Assembly (NCBI GenBank): GCA_030603385.1
Contig: JAUVXW010000036.1
Span: 1 to 46,498 of the forward strand
Direction of reading: 5' to 3'
Source: Promethearchaeota archaeon
GTDB lineage: Archaea; Asgardarchaeota; Lokiarchaeia; Sigyniarchaeales; SOKP01
DNA length: 46,498 bases
The notes under the pieces were generated by a model. The model saw only the letters and a program-made list of their open reading frames with translations, made no database searches and was not told where the DNA came from. Numbering within the stretch: position 1 is the stretch's first letter; each line of letters opens with the position of its first letter. Below are positions 25,321-34,595 of the stretch, one piece after another. A program made the position numbers and the translations under genes.

Positions 25321-26517
25321 TTGCCAGATATAAAAATCGAAGATACAGTGATATTACTTGATTCGTCTAGATCCATGCTAAGAAAGGATTTCAAGCCTAG
25401 TAGATTGGCTGCGGAGCTTCAGACAGTAAGAAATTTCATCTTATCAAAATTATCAATTGATACGAAAGATAGAATTTCAATAATTTCATTTGGAGATATC
25501 ACGAAAAGATTAATTGATTTTGCAATTGACGCTGATAAATTAATTGCATCACTAAAAAAGATTCAGATTTCTGGTAAAGGTATATTACATGAGGGGATAG
25601 CTTTTGCTTTACAAGTTTTAGTTCAGGAGATGCGTATAATTGGAGGAAAAACCTCTCGAATTCTCATAATAACTGATAGTAAATTAGAAATTGACATAAA
25701 TAGGTTAGAAAAAATAATAAATATTGCTAAGGGATTAGGAGTTTATATAGATACTTGTCAATTAGGTGGAATTCAAGATCATGGAAAATTATCTTTGAAA
25801 AGAATTGCTCAACTAACAAGAGGGGAATATGTTCACTTTAATAATTCTAAAGAACTGTTGGATGGTATTAAAGCATTGGCTTCAAAAAAAGAGGTAAGAC
25901 AAACTTCTGATTATTTCTCTCCGGAGAAAAAAGAAAATATGGCACCCTTAGTTAGCGAAATTGCATTACCATTAAGAAAGCCAGCAATCTTAGAATTCAG
26001 GTTAATGATGAGCGGAAAAAACAGAACGCAAGAAAAGTGTCATATTTGTCATTCTGTAAAAGCTCCCGCTACGGGATCTGAATTTTATACCGAAGGTAGA
26101 TATTGTCCTTCATGTGATAGGCCTATGCATTTATCATGTGCTGCAATGTGGAGTACGAGAGACTCTCTCGTACAGAGAGAATATAAGGAAAATGTATTTC
26201 GATGCCCATTTTGCTTCTTTTTATTAGAATTACCAAGAGCAGCATTAAAGTTAGTTAAAGAAAAAGATGAAGAATCTCAAGAAATAAGAATACTAGAAGA
26301 AGAACGAGGAAAAGAGTCAAAAATGTTACTGATCCCTGATAAAGATATTGACCAAATTGATGCTTCATGTTCATATTGTCATAATATTTTCTTAGGGGAT
26401 TATCATGTTTACCAATGCGATAAATGTGGTTCATATTATCATCTGCCATGTCTTGAAAAGATGAAAAATGAAATTAACGCTTGTAGATACTGCGGAGCAA
26501 GAATTGTTGTTGATTAG
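25321..26517 (+). CDS. vWA protein with two RING/PHD-like zinc fingers (Rpn10/Ssl1-like layout)
   Basis: 398 residues, TTG start. Residues 7-190 are a von Willebrand A domain with a complete metal site (D14-S-S-R-S18, then D119 in IITDS). The opening TVILLDSSRSMLRKDFKPSR resembles the vWA of proteasome subunit Rpn10 and TFIIH subunit Ssl1/p44. Two zinc fingers with the same C2-C2-HC-C2 pattern follow: C240, C243, C262, C265, H270, C273, C295, C298; and C350, C353, C366, C369, H374, C377, C388, C391. An Arg/Glu-rich helical linker joins them. The layout suggests a ubiquitin-type or TFIIH-type scaffold. No ubiquitin genes are in the window, so the role is inference. Confidence 0.75.
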   Translation: MPDIKIEDTVILLDSSRSMLRKDFKPSRLAAELQTVRNFILSKLSIDTKDRISIISFGDITKRLIDFAIDADKLIASLKKIQISGKGILHEGIAFALQVLVQEMRIIGGKTSRILIITDSKLEIDINRLEKIINIAKGLGVYIDTCQLGGIQDHGKLSLKRIAQLTRGEYVHFNNSKELLDGIKALASKKEVRQTSDYFSPEKKENMAPLVSEIALPLRKPAILEFRLMMSGKNRTQEKCHICHSVKAPATGSEFYTEGRYCPSCDRPMHLSCAAMWSTRDSLVQREYKENVFRCPFCFFLLELPRAALKLVKEKDEESQEIRILEEERGKESKMLLIPDKDIDQIDASCSYCHNIFLGDYHVYQCDKCGSYYHLPCLEKMKNEINACRYCGARIVVD

Positions 26518-26542
26518 TCTGCTATTAATAAGATAAAAATAT

Positions 26543-26593
26543 CTCGTTTAGTTGAAAATATTTAAGCTAATATTCGTTCTATATATAAACGAG
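26543..26593. promoter_or_regulatory. inverted repeat in front of metG
   Basis: CTCGTTTA (26543-26550) and TAAACGAG (26586-26593) are perfect inverses 35 bases apart. The second arm overlaps a TATATATAAA stretch just before the GTG start at 26603. It could be a regulator site or an RNA stem in the leader. Confidence 0.3.
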
Positions 26594-26602
26594 TGTAATT
26601 AG

Positions 26603-28660
26603 GTGATTAATTTAGCGAATATTTCAAAAGGTAAATGGATTGTAACTTCTGCATGGCCTTATGTGAATGCTACGCCTCATTTGGGCAATTTAATTGGAAG
26701 TACTCTGTCAGCAGATGTATTTGCAAGATTTCTGAGGATGAAAGGAGAAGAAGTGGTGTTTGTTTCTGGATCGGATTCTCATGGAACTCCCATTTCTGTG
26801 GAAGCGAAAAGATTGAATGTTCCAGCCGAAGAATTAGCTATGAAGTATCATAAAATCATAAAAGGCTTACATGAGAGATGGCAGATATCATTTGATAACT
26901 ATACGATAACTCACAATCCAACACATATCGAATTTGTAAAAAAGATGTATTTGGACATCCAGAAAAATGGGTATGTAATTGAAAAAGAAATAGAATCACT
27001 ATTTTGTGGAAATGATAACTTGTTCTTGCCTGATAGATTTGTAGAAGGGACTTGTCCCCACTGTAAAGATGATGGTGCTAGAGGAGATCAATGTGATAAG
27101 TGTCAAAAAATATTAACACCATTAGAATTGATAAATTCCAGATGTGCAATTTGTGGAGACACTCCAGTCATTAGGAAAACAAAACATTGGTATTTAGATT
27201 TACCTAAATTACAGGATCGATTGAATAAATTAATTGATGAAAATGAAATTATACCCCCAAATGCTCGACAGATGTGCTTAAATAGTATTGCAGAAGGATT
27301 ACCAGAACGAGCAATTACACGAGATCTAGAATGGGGAATTCCCGCACCCTTCAAGGGTGCTGAAAATAAAACTATATATGTATGGTTCGAAGCCGTATTA
27401 GGCTACATCACTGCCGTAAAAGAATGGGCAGATAAGCTGATTAATAGGTCCGACAAATTTGATTACTTTTGGAAGGATCCTAATACAAAAACGGTCTACT
27501 TTATCGCAAAAGATAACATTATATTTCACTTAATTGTATTTCCAGGATTATTAATGGCTTATAATAAGGACAAAAAGGAAAGTGATAAACTTGTATTACC
27601 ATATAATGTCTCATCTACAGAATTCCTGATGCATGAGAATGAAAAGTTTTCTAAATCAAGAGGAATTGGGATATTGATTGATGATGCGTTAAAATTAGCA
27701 CCTCTTGATTATTGGAGATTTAGTTTGATATTTAATCGTCCAGAAACGAGAGATACCTCTTTCCTATGGTCTGAATTTGAAAATAATATAAAAACACTTA
27801 ATGATAACATTGGTAATTTTATCCATCGGACTTTAACATTTATAGAAAAGCAATTTAATAGCAAAGTGCCTGAAAAAATAGAATATGATGATACTGATAA
27901 AAAGTTTATAGAAAAAGTAAATAATATTAGCCTAGATGTAGGAGAAAGTCTACTTAATTTTAAAATAAGAAAAGCAATAAGAGACGTAGTTAATTTTGGA
28001 AAAGAAGGGAACATATTTTTGAATGAAAAAGCCCCATGGCATTTGATTAAAAAAGATAAAAAAGCTGCTGGTCATGTATTTAATATATGTGCTCAAGCAG
28101 TTTATGCTTTAGCAGTTTTATTAGGTCCATTCATACCAGAAACTTCTGAAAAGATCCTTTCTTATTTAAACGCTCCAAAATTAACTGAATCATCATGGGA
28201 TAGTATTAATGAAAATTCGATAAAAGCAGGACAAAGTATTAAGAAACCTAGACCTCTTTTTCAAAAGTTGGAGATTGAGGAAATTAAAAAAGAATATAAA
28301 AAATTAAAAGAAAAAAAACCAAAAGAAGGTGAGAAAGAATTGATTTCTTATGATGATTTTCAAAAATTAGATATACGAATAGCATTAGTTGAAAAAGTTG
28401 AAAAAGTTCCTAAAGCAGATAAACTGTATAAATTAACAGTAAGTTTAGGAACAGAAAAAAGAATAATTGTAGCAGGATTGGCTGAATATTATAAAGCCGA
28501 TGAATTAGCTGGTAAAAAGATTACAATTTTAGCAAACTTAGAACCTAGAAAGTTAAGAGGGATTTTAAGTGAAGGAATGCTCCTAGCAGCAGATTATGAA
28601 GATACTGTGTCTATTTTAGTACCAGATAAAGATATACCCGCCGGTGCTAATATAAAATAA
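26603..28660 (+). CDS. metG: methionyl-tRNA synthetase
   Basis: 685 residues from a GTG start. It joins methionine to tRNA-Met using ATP. The class I signatures are present: HLGN at 26-29 (HIGH motif) and KFSKS at 348-352 (KMSKS). The zinc-knuckle insert has C151/C154/C164/C167 plus C181 and C184. The anticodon-binding helical domain lies at about 385-545. From about residue 583 a C-terminal tRNA-binding OB-fold (EMAP-II/Trbp111 type, YDDFQKLDIRIALVEKVEKV) is fused on, separated by a Lys-rich linker; in many archaea that domain is a separate protein. The gene is essential and complete. Confidence 0.95.
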   Translation: MINLANISKGKWIVTSAWPYVNATPHLGNLIGSTLSADVFARFLRMKGEEVVFVSGSDSHGTPISVEAKRLNVPAEELAMKYHKIIKGLHERWQISFDNYTITHNPTHIEFVKKMYLDIQKNGYVIEKEIESLFCGNDNLFLPDRFVEGTCPHCKDDGARGDQCDKCQKILTPLELINSRCAICGDTPVIRKTKHWYLDLPKLQDRLNKLIDENEIIPPNARQMCLNSIAEGLPERAITRDLEWGIPAPFKGAENKTIYVWFEAVLGYITAVKEWADKLINRSDKFDYFWKDPNTKTVYFIAKDNIIFHLIVFPGLLMAYNKDKKESDKLVLPYNVSSTEFLMHENEKFSKSRGIGILIDDALKLAPLDYWRFSLIFNRPETRDTSFLWSEFENNIKTLNDNIGNFIHRTLTFIEKQFNSKVPEKIEYDDTDKKFIEKVNNISLDVGESLLNFKIRKAIRDVVNFGKEGNIFLNEKAPWHLIKKDKKAAGHVFNICAQAVYALAVLLGPFIPETSEKILSYLNAPKLTESSWDSINENSIKAGQSIKKPRPLFQKLEIEEIKKEYKKLKEKKPKEGEKELISYDDFQKLDIRIALVEKVEKVPKADKLYKLTVSLGTEKRIIVAGLAEYYKADELAGKKITILANLEPRKLRGILSEGMLLAADYEDTVSILVPDKDIPAGANIK

Positions 28661-28661
28661 T

Positions 28662-29906
28662 TTATAATTTAAGTGAGAATAAAGGATTTAAACGAGCGAT
28701 AATATCTCCAAGGTCTAACTGGATTGTTTTCAGTATTATATCTCGTCCTCTATATTCAAATTGCATCTCCCCTGCATTTCTAATTATTTTTAACCTACTT
28801 ATATTTGTTTTTAAAGACGTAACAAAATATCTTTGATGTTTATAGTCTAACACATCTAATACATCTTCGATATCTGGAAGACTATAACCACCTCCATGCG
28901 GAAGAATACATGCATTTGTTAGTAATTCTAGAATTTCAAATTTTTTTGCTCTTTCTAAGAGATTAGAATTCTGTAAAGTTGTAATAGAAAGGTTGCGTTT
29001 ACCTTTAAACAAATAAGCGGCAATATCAGCCCTAAGTGTCGTTGGAAAAATATCTGAATTAATAATATCACTATTAATATCTGTACAATTACTCCCCAAA
29101 TACATATTATTATAATCCTTAAGAAATTGATGTGGCTGATTACATATAATCTTGTACCCATAATCAAAAAGATTGTTAGCAATTAATTCTCTTTTCGAAT
29201 TAGAGAATTCCAAGGCTTTTTCATGAAGTCGGAGATAAGATTTAGCATCAGAATCTAGTAGGATATTTTGTGTTCCAAATTTAGTTTTCTCTTCAATTGC
29301 TAACTCTTTCAACACTTTTGATTTGTCTATATAAAGACCAATATCATTTTTAACATCTCTATACTCAGGAGCGCTCCCATGGATTAGAAAAACATAGGGT
29401 GGGAGGTCTAGATCAGATAGATTTTTAGTTTCAAGACAATTGATGAAGTGGTTAGATATTCCATAATCCCAGTTTATTAAAATATCATTGTAATATAACT
29501 CACTAGATTTGATATGATCTATTTTTTTAATTAAATCATAAGGATCGGGTAATTCCTCTAAACCTCCCACCAGAATTCCACAACAGTTTGGCTTTGTATT
29601 TAAAAAAATTATTTTTTCTTTACCATTTCCCCAATTCAATCGACCGCCATAACCTAGTCCGGAATTCCACCTAAATTTATTCCTTGAAATAGTTTCATCA
29701 GGTGCACTAATGAATGTTGCCTTCGGTTCAAATCCATATTTTTCTTGTATAAGATGAAATTGTGAAAGACCATACTGCATATTTGCTTTACATAATTTAG
29801 ATGCTCCATCATTTAGACCAGTAGAAAAAATAAATTGACTCGCTCTCTCTAATAACTCTGACTTTGTTAACTCTGAAACTTTCTGGTATAGAGCTGAGGA
29901 ACGCAT
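28662..29906 (-). CDS. conserved-looking protein of unknown function
   Basis: 414 residues, ATG start, convergent with metG (one base between the stops). No family is recognised. Visible features are a Gly/Asn-rich segment (FRWNSGLGYGGRLNWGNGK, about 78-96), KPNCCGILVGGLEELPDPYD at about 105-125, LIHGSAPEYRDVKNDIG near 175, and ACILPHGGGYSLPDIEDVLD near 335. The His-Gly-Gly-Gly turns and paired Cys look like an active or metal site. There is no membrane helix or signal peptide. It is probably a cytosolic enzyme. Confidence 0.6.
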   Translation of the reverse strand: MRSSALYQKVSELTKSELLERASQFIFSTGLNDGASKLCKANMQYGLSQFHLIQEKYGFEPKATFISAPDETISRNKFRWNSGLGYGGRLNWGNGKEKIIFLNTKPNCCGILVGGLEELPDPYDLIKKIDHIKSSELYYNDILINWDYGISNHFINCLETKNLSDLDLPPYVFLIHGSAPEYRDVKNDIGLYIDKSKVLKELAIEEKTKFGTQNILLDSDAKSYLRLHEKALEFSNSKRELIANNLFDYGYKIICNQPHQFLKDYNNMYLGSNCTDINSDIINSDIFPTTLRADIAAYLFKGKRNLSITTLQNSNLLERAKKFEILELLTNACILPHGGGYSLPDIEDVLDVLDYKHQRYFVTSLKTNISRLKIIRNAGEMQFEYRGRDIILKTIQLDLGDIIARLNPLFSLKL

Positions 29907-30042
29907 TTTAATGAGAATTATTGGTTTATTTGAGATATTCTTATCAAAACATATATAGGAAATATTTTTATATAAGATTAATGATATACATGGAAAAGCT
30001 CATAAAATATGTCCTAATAAAATTGAAGGTTAACCAACTAAA

Positions 30043-30669
30043 ATGAATAAATTAACTGATTTTGTCCTATACGATTCATTAAACAATAAGATATCAGACG
30101 GAAAATTTACTGGATCAATCATTTCCAAATGTAAGGATAAAATTATCTTTTCTGACAATATTACTATCTCAAATTCTAATGAAATCTCAATTTCCCAGGG
30201 ATTGATTGTTGGATTTGAAGAAAAAAACGAAAAAATCACTGCTTTTTCAAAAAAATCTGACTTTATATGGAAAAATTTAGAAGAAACGCCATTAGAATAC
30301 TCTGTTTTAATACCTGAGAACATCGTGGAGCAATATAACCAAGAACAATTTACAGATGACTTCCCTTTCACAATAAATTTACTACATACAGCAGGATTGT
30401 ATTTAAACGATTCAGTATCACACATTGATCATCTTTATTTCTTTAAAGAGGAGATTCTTAAAAATCCTGTTTCTCTAATTGAAAATGGAATTATTATGGC
30501 AGATCGTGTGGTAATTAATGAAATGGAAGATCCTGTTTTTTATGATAGTATTATTGTAGGAAGAGACGATAATAATGAGATTAAAGTGAGCTACGAAACA
30601 TTTGTTAATGTAGATGATAAAAATGTTTTATACATAATTATTTTGGGAATTGAAGAATTGAAAGTATGA
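30043..30669 (+). CDS. unknown protein paired with a P-loop ATPase
   Basis: 208 residues, mainly beta-strand-like in the first half (ISDGKFTGSIISKCKDKIIF, ISISQGLIVGFEEK) and acidic overall, with no motif I recognise. A TTTTTATATAAG TATA-like element lies at about 29966-29977, which would place transcription start near 30000. It ends 18 bases before the ATPase gene on the same strand. The two probably form an operon, with this protein perhaps acting as a regulator or cargo adaptor. Confidence 0.55.
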   Translation: MNKLTDFVLYDSLNNKISDGKFTGSIISKCKDKIIFSDNITISNSNEISISQGLIVGFEEKNEKITAFSKKSDFIWKNLEETPLEYSVLIPENIVEQYNQEQFTDDFPFTINLLHTAGLYLNDSVSHIDHLYFFKEEILKNPVSLIENGIIMADRVVINEMEDPVFYDSIIVGRDDNNEIKVSYETFVNVDDKNVLYIIILGIEELKV

Positions 30670-30687
30670 ACGGCTTGAATTATAAAA

Positions 30688-31935
30688 ATGCTTCTATTTG
30701 AAAATAAAGAACAAAAACTAATCAACACATTGAAATTTATTGGGTCCCCCTTCAAAAAATTTGTGTCTACAGGAGAGATCAAGGAAGACGTTGGATTAGT
30801 TCACTCTAGACAAGATTTTTTACAGAATATAGCTAATATCATTGAACGAAATGAGAATTTCATTTTACCAATAATAGGAGAAGTAGGGCAAGGGAAAACC
30901 CACTTATATTGGGCACTAAAGCATGAATTATACAAATATAACATTGTATATATCTCACTTGAAACTGTCTATAAAAAATTTTATTATAATACTTACGCTG
31001 AATTTATTGAAAATCTGGGGGAAAAATCTGAGGAACGAGTGGAACCTTTAAGAAATATGACGAAACGATTATGCCATGAATGGGATGCCGGGGAGAGAAA
31101 ATTTGGTTTTTTTCAAATAGCAGATATAGAGAAAGTAAAAAATCAAGCTTATAAAAAATGGTCGCGAAAATTTGAAGATAAGGGTGCCTTGATGGATGTG
31201 ATAACAGCAATAACAGCCCATCAATGTGATCCTTATAAGAAAATTGAAGCGGAGAGATGGCTAATTGGAGATCTAATGGATGTTAGAGACCTTTCAAGAT
31301 TAAATCTGAAGCATGATTTAAGAAAAAGGAATATTGCATTTACGATGTTAAAGGTCCTAATTGAGAATTTAAAAAAAGAAAGTGTGTTATTTATTGATGA
31401 TTTTGAAAGGATCATTTCAATTAGGAATCCTGTTTATGATACAACCGAAGAAATTGAAGAAATTGAAGAAGTTTTTGACCCAAGGTGGTTTGGAAATAAA
31501 CAGACTCCCGAGAATTACTCTTCAGAGAAAGTACTAGACAAGATCCTTGAGTTGCATAAAATAAGAGGTTTAAGAATAATTATAACCCTTAAATCAATCG
31601 ATTACTTGGAAGATTTTAAAAGAAAGATTGAGAACAAAAATAGAAAGCTTTTGCTCATGATGAAAAAACCTCTAATCATGTCAGATTTTGTTGAAGAAGA
31701 TATGTTTCAATTCTATAAGAATTATTTAGACCTCTTTTTCGCAAGTGTTAAATATAAAGATTATTCTAAACATTTTTCAACTTCTTTTTTTCCTTTAAAT
31801 ATGGATGTTTTAAAGTATATTTTTAAAGAAGCAAAAGGTAATCCAAGAGAGGTAATAAAATATTTCATTAAAATATTCAATGAAATTATTACTTCAAATG
31901 AAGAATTAGAAGTTATTCTCGCAAAATACCAATGA
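30688..31935 (+). CDS. P-loop ATPase of the AAA/ORC-like or STAND-like class
   Basis: 415 residues, ATG start. Walker A is GEVGQGKTH with K70 and T71, and Walker B is VLFIDD at about 233-238. A sensor-like segment (LRIIITLKS) follows at about residue 290. The C-terminal part EAKGNPREVIKYFIKI resembles the GNPR motif of the ORC/Cdc6 and archaeal ATPase lid. A 130-residue insert between Walker A and B contains many Lys/Trp/Glu. I cannot place it in a named family. Position suggests it acts with the 208-residue protein upstream. The 3' end is convergent with a HEAT-like gene. Confidence 0.65.
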   Translation: MLLFENKEQKLINTLKFIGSPFKKFVSTGEIKEDVGLVHSRQDFLQNIANIIERNENFILPIIGEVGQGKTHLYWALKHELYKYNIVYISLETVYKKFYYNTYAEFIENLGEKSEERVEPLRNMTKRLCHEWDAGERKFGFFQIADIEKVKNQAYKKWSRKFEDKGALMDVITAITAHQCDPYKKIEAERWLIGDLMDVRDLSRLNLKHDLRKRNIAFTMLKVLIENLKKESVLFIDDFERIISIRNPVYDTTEEIEEIEEVFDPRWFGNKQTPENYSSEKVLDKILELHKIRGLRIIITLKSIDYLEDFKRKIENKNRKLLLMMKKPLIMSDFVEEDMFQFYKNYLDLFFASVKYKDYSKHFSTSFFPLNMDVLKYIFKEAKGNPREVIKYFIKIFNEIITSNEELEVILAKYQ

Positions 31936-31945
31936 TTATAAAATT

Positions 31946-32683
31946 TCATAAATTCTTCATAAGAATTCTTTCAAAAGTAATAATCTCTTTTATAAAATTC
32001 TCTTTATTTGTCTTATCCCAATTAGAGTTTAATATCATTTCTCTAAATGACTCTGCATTAACTATGGATTTATATTGTATTAAAAGAAGCGATCTTATTC
32101 CTCTTTGCTTTAAAATTTTATAATTATCAGACCTATTCAATAAATTAAATATTCTATCTGGTTGTTGAGGAATTCTTTTTAAGATTCTTCTACAACCCTC
32201 TAATATCTCTGAATCCTTCGAATTCATGAGTCGAATAAGATTTTTTAAAATCTTATCTGGAAGGTTCTTGAAATTTGATAATAATTTCAAGGTGCTAATT
32301 TTAATTACGGAATATTCATCATTTAATGCGTTACTGATTAATTCAACAGATTTTTCATTCAATTCTGTATTTTTAGAGATCTTATCAATCGCTTGAATTA
32401 TCTCATTTCTCACCCATCTATCAGATATATAATATGTGTTGTAAAAAAGTTCCAAAAAATCATTAGATAGTGGAGTTAAATTACCAATTTCACCTATAAC
32501 ATATATAAGGTTTAATTTGATATTCTCATAGAGTTGCTTTTCCAAATCATTCATAAAAAAATCTAAAAAGCTGAGATAATCTTTATTTGGATTCTTGCTT
32601 AATTCAATTAAAAAATTATTGATTATTTCAGGATCTCTAGATTCTTTAGCTTCTTTATAATGAGCCTCAATTAAATCCTTCAT
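31946..32683 (-). CDS. HEAT-repeat-like helical protein
   Basis: 245 residues made of repeated helix pairs with spacing near 35-40: NLIYVIGEIGNLTPLSNDFL, RWVRNEIIQAIDKISKN, EYSVIKISTLKLLSNFKN, SEILEGCRRILKRIPQQ. This is the alpha-solenoid pattern of HEAT/PBS-like proteins, which bind other proteins. No enzymatic motif is visible. The second half of the AN1 protein at 6312 has a similar helical style. ATG start; the gene is transcribed in the same direction as the flavoprotein upstream, 52 bases away, and might be its assembly or docking partner. Confidence 0.6.
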   Translation of the reverse strand: MKDLIEAHYKEAKESRDPEIINNFLIELSKNPNKDYLSFLDFFMNDLEKQLYENIKLNLIYVIGEIGNLTPLSNDFLELFYNTYYISDRWVRNEIIQAIDKISKNTELNEKSVELISNALNDEYSVIKISTLKLLSNFKNLPDKILKNLIRLMNSKDSEILEGCRRILKRIPQQPDRIFNLLNRSDNYKILKQRGIRSLLLIQYKSIVNAESFREMILNSNWDKTNKENFIKEIITFERILMKNL

Positions 32684-32735
32684 GATTAAAGTTAAATTTA
32701 ACCCTCACAAAATAAAATAAAAAAGAGATTTATTC

Positions 32736-34136
32736 TTACTTATCTGGATTTTCGACAATATTCTTTAAAGGTTTAACCATTTCTGTTTTTATATTAGCAT
32801 AAAACTGTTTTCTAAATTCTTCATTGTTTTCAATTAAGGGTATAAGCATATCATTCATTTTTTTTGCGTTTTTATCATTTTGAGGAAACGTGTCATATAA
32901 ACCATGTTGCTCGTAGTACTTATCATCTGCCCTAAAAATAAATTTAAGTCGGCTAAAAACAGCATCTCTGAAAAGCAATTCAGCGCCTTTACTAAGATAA
33001 GTATGAGTTTGAACATAATTGGAGTTTGAAAATCTAATTGATTGGGTTGCAAAATTTTGTAAGAGTGAGTCGATCTCCTCTGAAGTTCCATATTCATCAG
33101 TAATAAAATCAATAACATTAGATCCCTGGGATTCAGAGTACGCTGAAAAAATTTGTTTAAGATTAGGAATTTGACTTAGGGGTCCAGATATAATGAATCC
33201 AATCTGCTTATCCATCAATGTTGGCACATGATTATTAAAAAAACTCCTATCAAAAACCATTTTCCATCTTGATGATAAATACCTGTCTCTTATATTTCCC
33301 GCAAACACTATAATATCTGATTTTCTTACTTTTTCATCCCAAACTTCCATAAAATCATCTTTCTCCTTGTAGACACATTGATTATCATAACCGCACTGAA
33401 TACAACCTAAACATCCTCCCTTGATATCAATATCATTAATATTAATAACATCCGTTTTCCCAGAAAATGCTATACGAAATCTCTTAATCATCTTGCCTAG
33501 GTTTGTTTCTTCATCCAGGGAATCCGTAAGGATAAGAATTTTTTTACCTTCTGTGTCAATTTTGTTTTCATCACTTACTTTCCCTTTTGGTAAATAATTA
33601 AATTCACGAGGGTTTAAGTTTCGAAAATGCTTTGAAGTTGGAACATTGTTTTCAATAACATAGAAAAAATTTTCCGCGAATGATATTAATCTGTCTCTCT
33701 CTTCAGGTATCATCAAATCACTTGAATCAGCAGAAAAACTGTTAATATATTTCATTTCAAGATCTTCTGATATTGCTCGTAAATAATTATGGGAGGTATG
33801 ATCAAAGTAATGAATTGATGTCGTAAGAGACACAACATATTTATCTTTGAAAGCGCTTTCAACATTTCTTTCTTTGATAAGCTCAATAAACCGCTTATAT
33901 TGAGAAGGAACAAGGCAATAATATACAGGAGTCCCCCAAATTATTCCATCAGATGCTTGAACTTCATTTATAATATCTTGAAATTTTTCTTGGTTTTTTT
34001 CAATCTTCTTAATTTGTTGAGATATATTTATGATTTTAAGTGTGTGCTGAGGGAATTTTTTTTGGATATATAACACATATTGCATTGTAGTACTTTCCTC
34101 ACCCTTAGGACTTCCATTTAAAACTACAATTTGCAT
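32736..34136 (-). CDS. two-domain iron-sulfur flavoprotein (NADPH-dependent FMN reductase-like)
   Basis: 466 residues with two flavodoxin-like folds. Domain 1 (1-190) begins IVVLNGSPKGEESTT, an FMN phosphate loop, and has WGTPVYY. Domain 2 (about 198-466) begins KILILTDSLDEETNLGK and contains C242-X2-C245-X2-C248-X5-C254. This is the compact 4Fe-4S motif of the archaeal iron-sulfur flavoprotein Isf, followed by DDFMEVWDEKVRKSDIIVFAG. Isf proteins move electrons from ferredoxin to small acceptors. A C-terminal 90-residue helical extension is unusual. It lies just downstream of the hdr/tus gene block on the same strand but across a 190-base gap. Confidence 0.75.
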   Translation of the reverse strand: MQIVVLNGSPKGEESTTMQYVLYIQKKFPQHTLKIINISQQIKKIEKNQEKFQDIINEVQASDGIIWGTPVYYCLVPSQYKRFIELIKERNVESAFKDKYVVSLTTSIHYFDHTSHNYLRAISEDLEMKYINSFSADSSDLMIPEERDRLISFAENFFYVIENNVPTSKHFRNLNPREFNYLPKGKVSDENKIDTEGKKILILTDSLDEETNLGKMIKRFRIAFSGKTDVININDIDIKGGCLGCIQCGYDNQCVYKEKDDFMEVWDEKVRKSDIIVFAGNIRDRYLSSRWKMVFDRSFFNNHVPTLMDKQIGFIISGPLSQIPNLKQIFSAYSESQGSNVIDFITDEYGTSEEIDSLLQNFATQSIRFSNSNYVQTHTYLSKGAELLFRDAVFSRLKFIFRADDKYYEQHGLYDTFPQNDKNAKKMNDMLIPLIENNEEFRKQFYANIKTEMVKPLKNIVENPDK

Positions 34137-34325
34137 TTGAATCTCTCTTATTTTATTTAATTGTCAGTAAATATAGATAGGATAATAGAATTAATAATAG
34201 TTTTCTCTTGGAATTTTAAGCTTTTAGCATGAAAACAATTAAGGCTCACAAAATGCCCCTTAAAAAAATGAAGGAAATAGAAAAAAAGAAAGTATAAAAA
34301 AAATTTAATTTTAAAGTATGAACAC

Positions 34326-34562
34326 TTATTTTACTGCTTCAAAATAGATATACCACTGCTCATCATCTTCAATGAACTCTGTTCCTAAATGTTTATGCTT
34401 AGTTTTAGCTAAATCACGTGGAACAGATTCGCTTGCTGGTTTGTAGTCTGTTATTACTTTTAACACTGTACCAGGTCTCATTTTCATGAGTTGCTTTTTC
34501 GTCTTTAAAGCTGGTATAGGGCAAACAGAGCCACAAACATTTAATTCCATATTAAATTTCAT
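34326..34562 (-). CDS. tusA: TusA-like sulfur carrier protein, second copy
   Basis: 78 residues. The SirA/TusA signature is VCPIPALKTKKQL with the sulfur-carrying C14 before Pro-X-Pro; C10 is an extra cysteine. TusA carries a persulfide between sulfurtransferases and acceptors. It is the last gene of the hdr-type block, 33 bases after the FrhB/GltD fusion gene, so it is likely the sulfur donor or acceptor for that complex. Cytosolic. An A/T-rich spacer follows. An internal ATG gives MELNVCG as an alternative start. Confidence 0.85.
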   Translation of the reverse strand: MKFNMELNVCGSVCPIPALKTKKQLMKMRPGTVLKVITDYKPASESVPRDLAKTKHKHLGTEFIEDDEQWYIYFEAVK

Positions 34563-34595
34563 AATTTTTTACCTCTTGGTAAATATTTAGTTTTT

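Noticed and set aside
29981..30046. A 21-codon ORF whose TGA overlaps the ATG at 30043
   Set aside because: A TATA-like element at about 29966-29977 puts the likely transcription start near 30000, after the ORF's start, so it is probably not transcribed whole.
30688..31935. BREX- or other defence-system ATPase
   Set aside because: Walker motifs alone do not support this, and no methylase, nuclease or phosphatase partner is near.
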